Positions 49,262 to 58,208 are shown, counted from the stretch's first letter. The stretch is 64,000 nucleotides of DNA from Winogradskya humida (GCF_016862215.1 NZ_BOMN01000102.1:30006-94005), one strand, 5' to 3'. A program made the numbers and translations. Notes: generated from the sequence alone by a model not told the origin.

Positions 49262-50512
49262 TCAGCGGGAGGCACCCGCCCGGCGCTTCGACCAGACGTC
49301 GAACGCGACCGCGGCGAGCAGGACCGCGCCCTTGACGAGCATGACCTGCTCGCTGGGGGCACCGATCAGGCTCATACCGTTGTTGATGACACCCATGATC
49401 AGGCCACCGGTGATGGCGCCGACGACCTTGCCGACACCGCCCTGGACCGCCGCGCCGCCGATGAAGGCCGCCGCGATGGCGTCGAGCTCGAACGAGTTGC
49501 CCGCCGTCGGGTTCGCCTGGTTGAGGCGGCCCGCGAAGACGATACCGGCGACGGCCGCGAGCACGCCCATGTTGACGAACAGCCAGAAGACGACGCCCTT
49601 GACCTTGACGCCCGAGAGCGTCGCGGCCTGCAGGTTGCCACCGACCGCGTAGATCTGGCGGCCGAAGACCGCCCGGTTGGTGACGACCGAGTAGCCGATG
49701 ACCAGGATGGCCAGCAGCACCAGCACCCACGGCAGGTTGCGGAACCGGGCGAGCTGGATGATCACGGCCATCACGACCACCGCGGCCACGACGATCTTCG
49801 CGATGAACATGCCGAACGGCTCGACGGCCTGCAGGTACTTCTGCCGGCCGGCGCGGGTGCGCCACTGGCTCCAGAAGATGGCACCGACCACGAGCAGGCC
49901 CACGATGATGCTGAACAGGTCGGCGCCGCCGAGGCTGCCGAGCCCGATGTTGCCGAGGTAGCCGCCGGTGAAGCCGTTGGTCAGGGTGCGGACCTCGTCC
50001 GGGAACGGGCCGATGCCCCGGTTGCCCAGGATCATCAGGGTGACCGCGCGGAACAGCAGCATGCCGGCGAGCGTGACGATGAAGGCCGGGATCCCGAAGT
50101 ACGCGATCCAGTAGCCCTGCCACGCACCGATCAGACCGCCGAAGACCAGTGTCACCAGCAGCGCGATCGGCCAGGGAATGTCCCAGTTGACCATCATGAC
50201 GGCCGCGAAGGCGCCGGTCGCCGCGACCACGGAACCGACCGAGAGGTCGATGTGGCCGGCGATGATGATCAGGATCATCCCGATCGCCAGGATCAGGATG
50301 TAGGAGTTCTGGATGATGATGTTGCTGATGTTCTGCGGTGCGAGCAGGTCGCCGCCGGTGAGGATGGCGAACAGCACCACGATCAGCGCGAACGCGATGT
50401 AGATGCCGCTCTCGCGCAGATTGATGTTGAACTTGCGCGGGGAGTTACCCGGTTCGGAGGCCGAAGGCGTGCCGAGCGCGAGGTCCGCGTTGGTTGGTGC
50501 CACGCTGGTCAC
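49262..50512 (-). CDS. mmsB: Monosaccharide ABC transporter permease, MmsB/GguB type
   Basis: A 416-residue permease with ten or more helices of the BPD_transp_2 family. Landmarks: ILILAIGMILIIIAGHIDLS and GSVVAATGAFAAVMMV, plus the domain-swapped AFIGGAAVQGGVGKVVGAI near the C-terminus. The length and the inserted loop fit the MmsB/GguB group, which imports arabinose, xylose, galactose and glucose. GTG 50512 overlaps the ATPase stop (GTGA). It sits near araA and a LacI regulator, so arabinose is a likely substrate. Confidence 0.92.
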   Translation of the reverse strand: MTSVAPTNADLALGTPSASEPGNSPRKFNINLRESGIYIAFALIVVLFAILTGGDLLAPQNISNIIIQNSYILILAIGMILIIIAGHIDLSVGSVVAATGAFAAVMMVNWDIPWPIALLVTLVFGGLIGAWQGYWIAYFGIPAFIVTLAGMLLFRAVTLMILGNRGIGPFPDEVRTLTNGFTGGYLGNIGLGSLGGADLFSIIVGLLVVGAIFWSQWRTRAGRQKYLQAVEPFGMFIAKIVVAAVVVMAVIIQLARFRNLPWVLVLLAILVIGYSVVTNRAVFGRQIYAVGGNLQAATLSGVKVKGVVFWLFVNMGVLAAVAGIVFAGRLNQANPTAGNSFELDAIAAAFIGGAAVQGGVGKVVGAITGGLIMGVINNGMSLIGAPSEQVMLVKGAVLLAAVAFDVWSKRRAGASR

Positions 50513-52056
50513 CGCGCGACCTCCGTTCCGTGGGTCGTCATCAGGGTCATCAGACCCTCCTGGGTGGCGTCGGCGCGGTTCACCTCTCCGGTGATCCGGC
50601 CTTCCGCCAGGGTGTAGATCCGGTCGCAGAGGCCGAGCAGCTCGGGCAGCTCGCTGGAGATGACCAGCACGCCCTTACCCTCGTCGGCGAGCCGGTTGAT
50701 GATCGTGTAGATCTCGTACTTCGCGCCGACGTCGATACCGCGGGTCGGCTCGTCGAGGATCAGCACCTCGGGATCCGTGAAGATCCACTTCGACAGCACG
50801 ACCTTCTGCTGGTTGCCGCCGGAGAGCTTCCCGACGATGCTGCCGACGCTGGGCGCCTTGATGTTCATCGACGAGCGGTACTCGTTGGCGACCTTGAATT
50901 CCTCGTTGTCGTCGACCCAGCCGCCCTTGGCGAGCTTCTTCAGGCCCGCCGCGGAGACGTTGCGCTTGATGTCCTCGATGAGGTTCAGGCCGTACCGCTT
51001 GCGGTCCTCCGTGGCGTACGCGATGCCGTGCCTGATCGCGTCCTGGACCGACTTGAGGTGGACTTCCTTGCCGTCGCGGAAGACCTTGCCGGAGATGTCG
51101 ACGCCGTACGAGCGGCCGAAGACGCTCATCGCCAGCTCCGTACGCCCGGCACCCATCAGCCCCGCGAGGCCGACGATCTCGCCGCGGCGCACGTTGAGGC
51201 TGGCGTTGCGCACGACGACCCGCCCGTGCTGGGTGGGGCTGTGCACCGTCCAGTCCTCGATGCGCAGCACCTCCTCGCCGACGTGCGACTCGTGCGGCGG
51301 GAACCGGTTGTCCAGGTCGCGGCCGACCATGCCCGAGATGATCTTGTCCTCGGTGACCTCGTCCGCGACGAGGTCCATGGTCTTGATGGTGCGCCCGTCC
51401 CGGATGATCGTGACCCGGTCCGAGATCGCCATGACCTCGTTGAGCTTGTGCGAGATGATCACGCAGGTGATGCCCTCGTCGCGCAGGCCGCGCAGCAGCG
51501 CCAGCAGGTGATCCGAGTCCTCGTCGTTGAGCGCCGCGGTGGGCTCGTCGAGGATCAGGAGCTTGACCTGCTTGGAGATCGCCTTGGCGATCTCCACCAG
51601 CTGCTGCTTGCCGACGCCGAGATCGACCACCTGCGTGGTCGGGTTCTCGCGGAGGCCGACGCGGCGCAGGAGCTCCGCGGCGGCGGCGTTCGTCTTGTTC
51701 CAGTCGATCAACCCGCGGGTTGCCTGCTCGTTGCCGAGGAAGATGTTCTCCGCGATCGAGAGGTTGGGGGCGAGCGCCAGCTCCTGGTGGATGATGACGA
51801 TGCCCTTGTGCTCGCTGTCGCGGATGCCGGCGAACCGGCACGGCTCGCCGTCGAAGAGAATCTCTCCGTCGTACGAGCCGTGCGGGTAAACGCCCGACAA
51901 CACCTTCATCAGCGTGGACTTGCCTGCGCCGTTCTCCCCGCAGATCGCGTGGATCTCTCCGCGGCGCACGTCCAGCGTGACGTCCTGCAGGGCCTTGACG
52001 CCGGGGAACGTCTTGGTGATGTCCTGCATCCGAAGGATGGTGTCGGAGTCGGTCAC
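50509..52056 (-). CDS. mmsA: Monosaccharide ABC transporter ATP-binding protein, MmsA/GguA type
   Basis: A 515-residue tandem ATPase. N-terminal half: Walker A GENGAGKSTLMKVLSG, signature LGVGKQQLVEIAKA, Walker B LLILDEPTAAL. C-terminal half: a degenerate Walker A (GLAGLMGAGRTELAM), an intact signature LSGGNQQKVVLSKW, and VLILDEPTRGIDVG. This asymmetric pair is normal for sugar ATPases of this class. The order binding protein, ATPase, permease with GTGA overlaps marks one operon. Confidence 0.95.
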   Translation of the reverse strand: MTDSDTILRMQDITKTFPGVKALQDVTLDVRRGEIHAICGENGAGKSTLMKVLSGVYPHGSYDGEILFDGEPCRFAGIRDSEHKGIVIIHQELALAPNLSIAENIFLGNEQATRGLIDWNKTNAAAAELLRRVGLRENPTTQVVDLGVGKQQLVEIAKAISKQVKLLILDEPTAALNDEDSDHLLALLRGLRDEGITCVIISHKLNEVMAISDRVTIIRDGRTIKTMDLVADEVTEDKIISGMVGRDLDNRFPPHESHVGEEVLRIEDWTVHSPTQHGRVVVRNASLNVRRGEIVGLAGLMGAGRTELAMSVFGRSYGVDISGKVFRDGKEVHLKSVQDAIRHGIAYATEDRKRYGLNLIEDIKRNVSAAGLKKLAKGGWVDDNEEFKVANEYRSSMNIKAPSVGSIVGKLSGGNQQKVVLSKWIFTDPEVLILDEPTRGIDVGAKYEIYTIINRLADEGKGVLVISSELPELLGLCDRIYTLAEGRITGEVNRADATQEGLMTLMTTHGTEVAR

Positions 52057-53180
52057 TTCAGGTCGGCCTCGGTGTAGTAGCCGGTGTCGATCAGCTGAGC
52101 CTTGTAGTTCGACTTGTCGACGATGACCGAGTCCAGCAGCTGCGACGGGACGACCTTGACACCGTTGTTGTAGTCGGTGGTGTTGTTGGTGGTCGGCGTC
52201 TTGCCCTGCAGGACCGCGTCGGCCATCTCGACCGTGGTCTTGGCCAGCGCGCGGGTGTCCTTGTAGATGGTGCTGTACTGCTCACCCTTGATGATCGACT
52301 TCACCGAGGCGGCCTCGGCGTCCTGACCGGTGACGATCGGGAACGGCTGCGCGGCGGTGCCGTAGCCGTTGCTCTTCAGCGCGGAGAGGATACCGATCGA
52401 GAGACCGTCGTAGGGCGACAGCACGCCGGAGACCTTGGCGCCGCTGCGGTAGGTCGAGGTCAGCAGGTTCTCCATGCGGTCCTGCGCGACCTTCGGCTGC
52501 CAGCGCAGCGTGGCGGCCTGCTTGAAGTCGGTCTGGCCGCTCTTGACGACGATGGTGCCCTTGTCGATGTACGGCTTGAGCACGCTCATCGCGCCGTTGA
52601 AGAAGAACGTCGCGTTGTTGTCGTCCGGCGAGCCGGCGAAGAGCTCGACGTTGAACGGGCCCTTGGCGGTGCCCTCGGAGCCGTCCGCGTTGAGGACCTT
52701 GAGACCGGTCAGCAGCGAGGTGGCCTGCTGCACGCCGACCTTGTTGTTGTCGAACGTGGCGTAGTAGTCCACGTTCGGGCTGTTGCGGATCAGGCGGTCG
52801 TACGCGATGACCGGGATGTTCGCGGCCTTCGCGTTCTCCAGCTGCGTGGTGATCGCCGTGCCGTCGATCGACGCGATGATCAGCAGCTTGGCGCCCTTGG
52901 TGATCTGGTTGTCGAGCTGCTGCGTCTGGGTCGGGATGTCGTCCTCGGCGTACTGGAGGTCGACCTTGTAACCGAGCGCCTCGAGCTGCTTCTTGACGTT
53001 GTCGCCGTCGCTGATCCACCGCTCGGAGGATCGGGTCGGCATCGTCACACCGATCAGGGCGCCCTTGTTGTCGGTGGCGCCACTGCCCTGGTCGACGGAC
53101 TTCTCGCTGGAACCGCAGGCGGCCATGGCCGCCGCCAGCGTGGTGGCCATGGCCACCGACGCGAGCCGGGTGAACTTCAT
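52053..53180 (-). CDS. chvE: Monosaccharide-binding lipoprotein, ChvE type
   Basis: A 375-residue lipoprotein (lipobox AMAAC, Cys about residue 22) of the LacI-like periplasmic-binding fold. Landmarks: IGVTMPTRSSERWISDGDNV, QLDNQITKGAKLLIIASIDG, VIAYDRLIRNSPNVDYYATF and ESG-like GQDAEAASVKSI. ChvE-type proteins bind arabinose, galactose, glucose or xylose. ATG 53180 follows AGGGAGA; the longer frame to 53252 is rejected. A palindrome (53261-53276) upstream may be an operator. Its stop overlaps the ATPase start. Confidence 0.93.
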   Translation of the reverse strand: MKFTRLASVAMATTLAAAMAACGSSEKSVDQGSGATDNKGALIGVTMPTRSSERWISDGDNVKKQLEALGYKVDLQYAEDDIPTQTQQLDNQITKGAKLLIIASIDGTAITTQLENAKAANIPVIAYDRLIRNSPNVDYYATFDNNKVGVQQATSLLTGLKVLNADGSEGTAKGPFNVELFAGSPDDNNATFFFNGAMSVLKPYIDKGTIVVKSGQTDFKQAATLRWQPKVAQDRMENLLTSTYRSGAKVSGVLSPYDGLSIGILSALKSNGYGTAAQPFPIVTGQDAEAASVKSIIKGEQYSTIYKDTRALAKTTVEMADAVLQGKTPTTNNTTDYNNGVKVVPSQLLDSVIVDKSNYKAQLIDTGYYTEADLK

Positions 53181-53260
53181 CGTTTCTCCCTGAAGGACTC
53201 TAAGGACTCTTGCGATCGGTACGCACGCACAAGTGAGATGACTATCACGCACGTCCGATC

Positions 53261-53276
53261 AGAAGTGAACACTTCT
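53261..53276. promoter_or_regulatory. Palindromic candidate operator upstream of chvE
   Basis: AGAAGTGAACACTTCT has 7-bp arms (AGAAGTG/CACTTCT) around AA, 81 nt upstream of the chvE start. It differs from the TGTTAGCG-type boxes near araA and lacI, so another regulator, such as a ROK, GntR or different LacI protein, would bind it. Confidence 0.5.
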
Positions 53277-53310
53277 CGACACTGTTGTTAGCAGGGCGTT
53301 ACTTACTTAC

Positions 53311-54798
53311 CTATCTTGCGTACTGGCGGTAATACGCCTGGTTCCACCGGACCCGGTCGGCGAAGTCGTGGGTCGTGGTGTGCTCGTCGATCACGAGCAG
53401 CTCGGTGTGCAGCATGGTGGCGAAGTCCCGCAGCGGCTCCACGCCGACCGCCTGGGTCAGCACGGTGTGGTGCGGGCCGCCCGCGGTCAGCCAGGACTCG
53501 GCGGAGGTGGAGAGCGACGGGGCCGGCTTCCAGACGGCGCGCGCCACCGGCAGCGCCGGCAGCGGCTCGTCCGGGGCGGTGACCTCGACGGTGTTGGCGA
53601 CCAGGCGGAACCGGTCACCCATGTCCGCGATGCCGATCACCACGGCGTCGCCGGCCTTCGCGTCGAACACCAGCCGGACCGGGTCCTCGCGGCCGCCGAT
53701 GCCCAGCGGGTGGATCTCGCAGGACGGCTTCGCGCTGGCGATGCTCGGGCACACCTCGAGCATGTGCGCGCCGAGGATCTTCTGCTCGCCCGGGCCGAAG
53801 TGGTAGGTGTAGTCCTCCATGAACGAGGTGCCGCGGCCGGTGCCCGTACCCATGGCCTTCACGGCCGCGAGCAGCGCCGAGGTCTTCCAGTCACCCTCGC
53901 CGCCGAAGCCGTACCCGTCGGCCATCAGCCGCTGCACCGCCAGGCCGGGAAGCTGACGGAGCCCGCCGAGGTCCTCGAAGTTCGTGGTGAACGCGCCGAA
54001 GCCGCCCTCGGTCAGGAACTGGCGCAGACCGGCCTCGATCCGCGCGGCGTAGCGCAGCGAGTCGTGCCGCGTGCCGTCCTTCGCCAGCTCGGGGACGAGC
54101 ACGTAGTCGTCGGCGTACTGGGCGACCAGCTCGTCGATCGCCTTCTCGTCGACGGCGTCGACCACCTCGACCAGGTCGTTCACGCCGTACGTGTTGACCG
54201 AGACGCCGAACTTCAGCTCGGCCTCGACCTTGTCACCCTCGGTGACCGCGACGCCGCGCATGTTGTCGCCGAAGCGGGCGAGCTTGAGGCCGCGCAGGTG
54301 GGCGGCACCGGCGGCGGCGCGGGACCAGCCCTCGATCCGGGCGACCAGCGCCGGGTCCGAGGCGTGCCCTGCCACCGTCTTGCGGGCCACACCGAGGCGG
54401 GTCTGGATGTACCCGAACTCGCGGTCGCCGTGGGCGGCCTGGTTCAGGTTCATGAAGTCCATGTCGATGGATGACCACGGCAGCGCCTGGTTGAGCTGCG
54501 TGTGCAGGTGCAGCAGCGGCTTGCGCAGCGCATCCAGCCCGGTGATCCACATCTTGGCCGGGGAGAACGTGTGCATCCAGGCGATGACGCCGATGACCGA
54601 CGGGTCGGCGTTGGCCTCGATCATCACCTGCCGGATAGCCGCGCTGTCGGTGAGGACCGGCTTGCCGATCAGCTCGGCGCCGATGCCACCGTCGATCAGC
54701 AGCTGCTGGATCTGCTGCGACTGGGAGGCCACCTGGTCGAGGGTCTCCGGGCCGTAGAGGTGCTGGCTACCGGTCAGGAACCAGATCTGGGGCTTCAC
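53311..54798 (-). CDS. araA: L-arabinose isomerase
   Basis: A 495-residue enzyme that converts L-arabinose to L-ribulose, using Mn2+. Active-site features: SFMEDYTYHF with a metal Glu, GAHMLEVCPS with a metal His, and the late TAGGPHHTVL with the last His; the N-terminus KPQIWFLTGSQHLYG is characteristic. GTG 54798 overlaps the stop of the upstream mini-ORF (GTGA). It is the only intact gene of the arabinose catabolic set here. Control is probably by the LacI protein through the box at 55045. Confidence 0.96.
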   Translation of the reverse strand: MKPQIWFLTGSQHLYGPETLDQVASQSQQIQQLLIDGGIGAELIGKPVLTDSAAIRQVMIEANADPSVIGVIAWMHTFSPAKMWITGLDALRKPLLHLHTQLNQALPWSSIDMDFMNLNQAAHGDREFGYIQTRLGVARKTVAGHASDPALVARIEGWSRAAAGAAHLRGLKLARFGDNMRGVAVTEGDKVEAELKFGVSVNTYGVNDLVEVVDAVDEKAIDELVAQYADDYVLVPELAKDGTRHDSLRYAARIEAGLRQFLTEGGFGAFTTNFEDLGGLRQLPGLAVQRLMADGYGFGGEGDWKTSALLAAVKAMGTGTGRGTSFMEDYTYHFGPGEQKILGAHMLEVCPSIASAKPSCEIHPLGIGGREDPVRLVFDAKAGDAVVIGIADMGDRFRLVANTVEVTAPDEPLPALPVARAVWKPAPSLSTSAESWLTAGGPHHTVLTQAVGVEPLRDFATMLHTELLVIDEHTTTHDFADRVRWNQAYYRQYAR

Positions 54799-54977
54799 TT
54801 CGCGGGCTCCTGTCCATAGACGTTCCTGGTGCGGGCGTACGACGGCCGGATCGTGTTCAGTGTGCGCATGATCCGGTGCTCGCCGCGGCCGAAAAAGTCA
54901 TGCCGCCGGTCATCGAGCCGATCGGCACCGCCTGCGGATCCCGGGGTCACAGGGGACCCGGACGGTGCGACGGACAT
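54795..54977 (-). pseudogene. Fused remnant of araB and araD upstream of araA
   Basis: ATG 54977 follows GGAGGT at 8 nt and opens 60 codons whose stop overlaps the araA start (GTGA). It begins MSVAPSG, resembling actinobacterial ribulokinase starts. The middle, HDFFGRGEHRIMRTLNTIR, recalls the HDyFGRG-x-x-x-x-M-x-x-L end of ribulokinase (AraB). The end, RTRNVYGQEPAK, recalls the VYGQ end of ribulose-phosphate epimerase (AraD). So it may be what is left of araB and araD after internal loss. Relationships are from memory and moderate. Confidence 0.5.
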
Positions 54978-55044
54978 CGAGCAGTACCTCCGCGACGGGG
55001 GAACCGGGGTGTCACAGGACACACACCGGGCGGCGTGGATCGAG

Positions 55045-55058
55045 TGTGAGCGCTAACA
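55045..55058. promoter_or_regulatory. LacI-type operator upstream of araA unit
   Basis: TGTGAGCGCTAACA is a near-perfect 14-bp palindrome (one mismatch) of the kind bound by LacI-family regulators, with a central CG. It lies 68 nt upstream of the mini-ORF start at 54977 and downstream of the convergent lacI stop. It resembles the box at 56301. Confidence 0.75.
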
Positions 55059-55159
55059 AAACGCGTGTCAACAGTTCTCCGGCAACAACGCTGCAATGTT
55101 GGCGAAATGACGCCGCTCACAGGGGCTGCGACGCCGGTCTCAGGCCGTTCCCGGGCTGC

Positions 55160-56182
55160 TCAGACGCGGTGCGGGGGCGGTCCCACGCTGGACCGGGCGA
55201 CCAGGGTGGGTGCGATGACGATCTGTTCGGCCAGCGGCGCCTCGTCCGAGATCTGGGCGAGCAGGAGCTCCAGGCCGGCCTGCGCGACGGCGTCGAAGGC
55301 CTGCCGCACCGTGGTCAGCGGCGGGATGAAGAACTCCGCCTCGGGGACGTCGTCGAAGCCGATGACGCTGACGTCGTCGGGCACCCGGCGGCCGTGCTCG
55401 CTCAGCGCCCGGAGCAGGCCCAGAGCCTGGTGGTCGTTGGCGGTGAAGACGGCGGTGACCTCGGGCATCCGGGCCAGCATCCGACCGGCGGCGTACCCGG
55501 AGGAGGCCGACCACTCCCCCGCGACCACCGGCGGGACCTCGGCCCCTGCGGCTTCGAGCGCGGAACGCCAGCCGTCGGCGCGCCCGGCCGCGTCGTACCA
55601 GTCGGGTGGGCCGGAGACGTGCCAGACCGTGCGGTGCCCGGCCGCGAGCAGCAGCTCGGTGGCCTGCCTGGCGCCGGCTGCCTGGTCGACCGTGACCAGG
55701 GCGCGCGAGCGGGCGGGGTCCCCGTCGATCGTGACCAGCGGAACGTCGTCCGGCATGTCGTCCAGGGCGTCGTCGGCCGAGGCCACCGGGGCGATGACCA
55801 CGAGACCCGCGACCCGCTGGTCGAGGTGGCGCTCGACGGCCCCGGCGATGGACTCGCGGTCCATCCGGCCCACGCTGCCCACGCTGACCGCGAAGCCCGC
55901 CTCGGCCGCGGCCTGCTCGAACGCGGCCAGCAGAGATGCCGGGCCGTAAAGCGTGCTGTTCTGCGCGACGATGCCGATGAGCTGGGAACGGCCGGTGACC
56001 AGGGCCCGGGCCGCACGGTTGGGGCGGTAGCCGAGCTCGGCGATCGCCGCACGGACCCGCAGGCGGGTCTGCTCACGCACATTGGGATGATCGTTCAGCA
56101 CACGGGAGACAGTCTGATGGGAGACGCCCGCCAGTTTGGCGACATCGGTCATCGCGGGGCTGCGCACTGCTCGCAGATCCAT
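55160..56182 (-). CDS. LacI-family transcriptional regulator (arabinose region)
   Basis: A 340-residue repressor. HTH at the N-terminus (MTDVAKLAGVSHQTVSRVLN) with the hinge helix (RPNRAARALVTGRS), then a sugar-binding core (FFIPPLTTVRQAFDAVAQAG). ATG 56182 follows GAGGT at 6 nt; the longer frame to 56266 is rejected. Two LacI-type boxes, at 55045 and 56301, flank it, so it probably represses the araA unit and itself, with arabinose as the inducer by inference. Confidence 0.92.
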   Translation of the reverse strand: MDLRAVRSPAMTDVAKLAGVSHQTVSRVLNDHPNVREQTRLRVRAAIAELGYRPNRAARALVTGRSQLIGIVAQNSTLYGPASLLAAFEQAAAEAGFAVSVGSVGRMDRESIAGAVERHLDQRVAGLVVIAPVASADDALDDMPDDVPLVTIDGDPARSRALVTVDQAAGARQATELLLAAGHRTVWHVSGPPDWYDAAGRADGWRSALEAAGAEVPPVVAGEWSASSGYAAGRMLARMPEVTAVFTANDHQALGLLRALSEHGRRVPDDVSVIGFDDVPEAEFFIPPLTTVRQAFDAVAQAGLELLLAQISDEAPLAEQIVIAPTLVARSSVGPPPHRV

Positions 56183-56300
56183 CGCCGCACCTCGTCCCGG
56201 TCGTGACCGCGTGACAAACCGCGGTCGCCGCATCGTAGCGCTCAAAAAGGGACATCCCGGGGACACGATGTGTGTCCCACGATTCGGAACCCGGATGCAT

Positions 56301-56314
56301 TGTTAGCGATAACA
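56301..56314. promoter_or_regulatory. LacI-type operator upstream of lacI and DUF2252 gene
   Basis: TGTTAGCGATAACA is a 14-bp palindrome with one central mismatch, matching the araA box at 11 of 14 positions. It lies 119 nt upstream of lacI and 57 nt upstream of the divergent DUF2252 gene, so it can control either. Confidence 0.75.
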
Positions 56315-56370
56315 AGCGCCGCGTCAACGCCCTGTCGCGCTGAGTTGCCACCGGATGCGTACGCTCGGCG

Positions 56371-57801
56371 GTGATGGACGCCATCCCGATCCCGCCCGCC
56401 TCCGGCCATGTCGTGCTCGGCACCGGCCGCGACGACGGCTTCTCCTCTCTACGCCGTCCCGCCCGGCCGCGCAAAGAGCGCTACGAGCTCGGCCGCTCCC
56501 TGCGCGACCGTGCGCCGCGCTCGGATCTCGGTCAGTGGCGCCCCGCGCCCGGCCGGGCCGACCCGATCGACCAGCTCACCGACGCGCACGAGGGGCGGCT
56601 CGACTGGCTGATCCCGGTGCGGGTCGGGCGGATGGTCGCCAGCCCGTACGCCTTCCTGCGCGGCTCGGCGAACATCATGGCCGACGACTTCGCCACGCTC
56701 CCGCACACCGGCATCACCCCGGTCATCTGCGGCGACGCGCACCTGGGCAACTTCGGCTTCTACGCCTCCCCCGAGCGCGAGCTCGTCTTCGACCTCAACG
56801 ACTTCGACGAGGCTCACCCCGGCGCCTGGGAGTGGGACCTGCGCAGGCTCGTGACCAGCGTGTACGTAGCCGGCCGGCAGAACGGTTTCCGCGAGCACGA
56901 CTGCGCCGACGCCGTACGCCACTGCGTGCAGGAATACCGCGAGCAGATCGGGCACCTCGCCGCGATGCCGCTGCTGGCCCGCTCCTTCGAGACGATCGAC
57001 GTCGACGACATGCGCAAGGCGGCGAGCAAGCAGAGCTTCAAGGAGGAGATCGAGCGGGCGGCCCGCCGCGCTCGCCGCCGCACGAGCGACCGGGCGCTGC
57101 CCCGATTCACCGAGCAGCGTGACGGCACGGCCCGCCTCGTCCAGGAGCCGCCGCTGATCACCCGCCCCACCGACGAGGACCTCGACCTGCTGGCGGAGGC
57201 CCTCGACGGCTACCTCAACACGCTGCCCCCGCACTGGGCGCGCATTCTCGCGGGGTATCGCATCGTGGACATCGCGCACAAGGTGGTCGGGGTCGGGTCG
57301 GTCGGGCTCCGGGCGTACGTTGCGCTGTGTGAGGGCAGCAGCCCCGACGACGTGGTCTTCCTGCAGCTCAAGCAGGCCCGTCGCTCGGTCGTCGCCAAGC
57401 ATCAGCACGGCGAGGCCGCGTGGCACCGCCACCAGGGCCAGCGCGTCGTGGAGTACCAGCAGGCGCTGCAGACGGTCAGTGATCCGCTGCTCGGCTGGAC
57501 AACCGTCGGTGACCTGCAGTTCTACGTGCGGCAGTTCCGGGACATGAAGGGCGCGATCGTCATCGAGGACATCAACGCCTCGGCCCTGGAGGACTACGCC
57601 GGCATCTGCGGCTACCTGCTCGCCAAGAGTCACGCCCGCACCAGCGGCGCGTCGATGATCGCCGGCTACATCGGAGGCAGCGACAAGTTGGACGACATGC
57701 TGAGCAGATTCGCCCGCGCCTACGCGGACCAGGTCGAATCCGACCACGCCCGCCTGGTCGACGCCGTCCGCACGGGCGTCCTGCCCATGGTGACGGCGTG
57801 A
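56371..57801 (+). CDS. DUF2252 family protein
   Basis: A 476-residue protein of the kinase-like DUF2252 family. Landmarks: RMVASPYAFLRGSANIMADD, the catalytic-loop-like CGDAHLGNFG, and the metal-loop-like FDLNDFDEAHPG, then DIAHKVVGVGSVGLRAYVAL. It may be an atypical phosphotransferase; substrate unknown. The stop overlaps the next gene (GTGA). Codons and the start ATG 56371 (or 56374) are normal. Confidence 0.9.
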   Translation: MMDAIPIPPASGHVVLGTGRDDGFSSLRRPARPRKERYELGRSLRDRAPRSDLGQWRPAPGRADPIDQLTDAHEGRLDWLIPVRVGRMVASPYAFLRGSANIMADDFATLPHTGITPVICGDAHLGNFGFYASPERELVFDLNDFDEAHPGAWEWDLRRLVTSVYVAGRQNGFREHDCADAVRHCVQEYREQIGHLAAMPLLARSFETIDVDDMRKAASKQSFKEEIERAARRARRRTSDRALPRFTEQRDGTARLVQEPPLITRPTDEDLDLLAEALDGYLNTLPPHWARILAGYRIVDIAHKVVGVGSVGLRAYVALCEGSSPDDVVFLQLKQARRSVVAKHQHGEAAWHRHQGQRVVEYQQALQTVSDPLLGWTTVGDLQFYVRQFRDMKGAIVIEDINASALEDYAGICGYLLAKSHARTSGASMIAGYIGGSDKLDDMLSRFARAYADQVESDHARLVDAVRTGVLPMVTA

Positions 57802-58208
57802 GCGGGCGGCTGGATCTGAACGCGCCGGCGGTGGTGGACTTCTGGACCGAGCGGCACCTGTGCACGCTGACTACGCTGCGCGCCGACGGGTCGCCGCACG
57901 TGGTGCCGGTCGGCGCGACGGTCGACCGGGAGGCGGGCCTGCTGCGGGTCATCTCGTCGCGCACCGCCGTCCACGTGCGGCACGTGCTCGCCGGCGCCGA
58001 GCGGGTCGCGGTCTGCCAGGTCGACGGCGCACGCTGGGCCACGATCGAGGGCCGGGCGGTCATCCGCGACGACCCGGAGTCGGTCGCGGAGGGCGAGAAG
58101 CGCTACGCCGAGCGCTACCGCACCCCACGCCCCAACCCGCAACGCGTCGTCATCGAGGTCTCGATCACCAAGGTGATCGGCTCAGCGACCCTCGGCGCGC
58201 CGCGGTAG
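57798..58208 (+). CDS. Pyridoxamine 5'-phosphate oxidase-like/F420-type protein
   Basis: A 136-residue split-barrel flavoprotein or F420 enzyme of the PNPOx-like family. Features: FWTERHLCTLTTLRADGSPH (cofactor phosphate site), VVPVGATVDREAG, and TIEGRAVIRDDPESV. Small actinobacterial members bind F420, FMN or haem. GTG 57798 overlaps the DUF2252 stop. A long hairpin terminator follows at 58259. Confidence 0.88.
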   Translation: MSGRLDLNAPAVVDFWTERHLCTLTTLRADGSPHVVPVGATVDREAGLLRVISSRTAVHVRHVLAGAERVAVCQVDGARWATIEGRAVIRDDPESVAEGEKRYAERYRTPRPNPQRVVIEVSITKVIGSATLGAPR

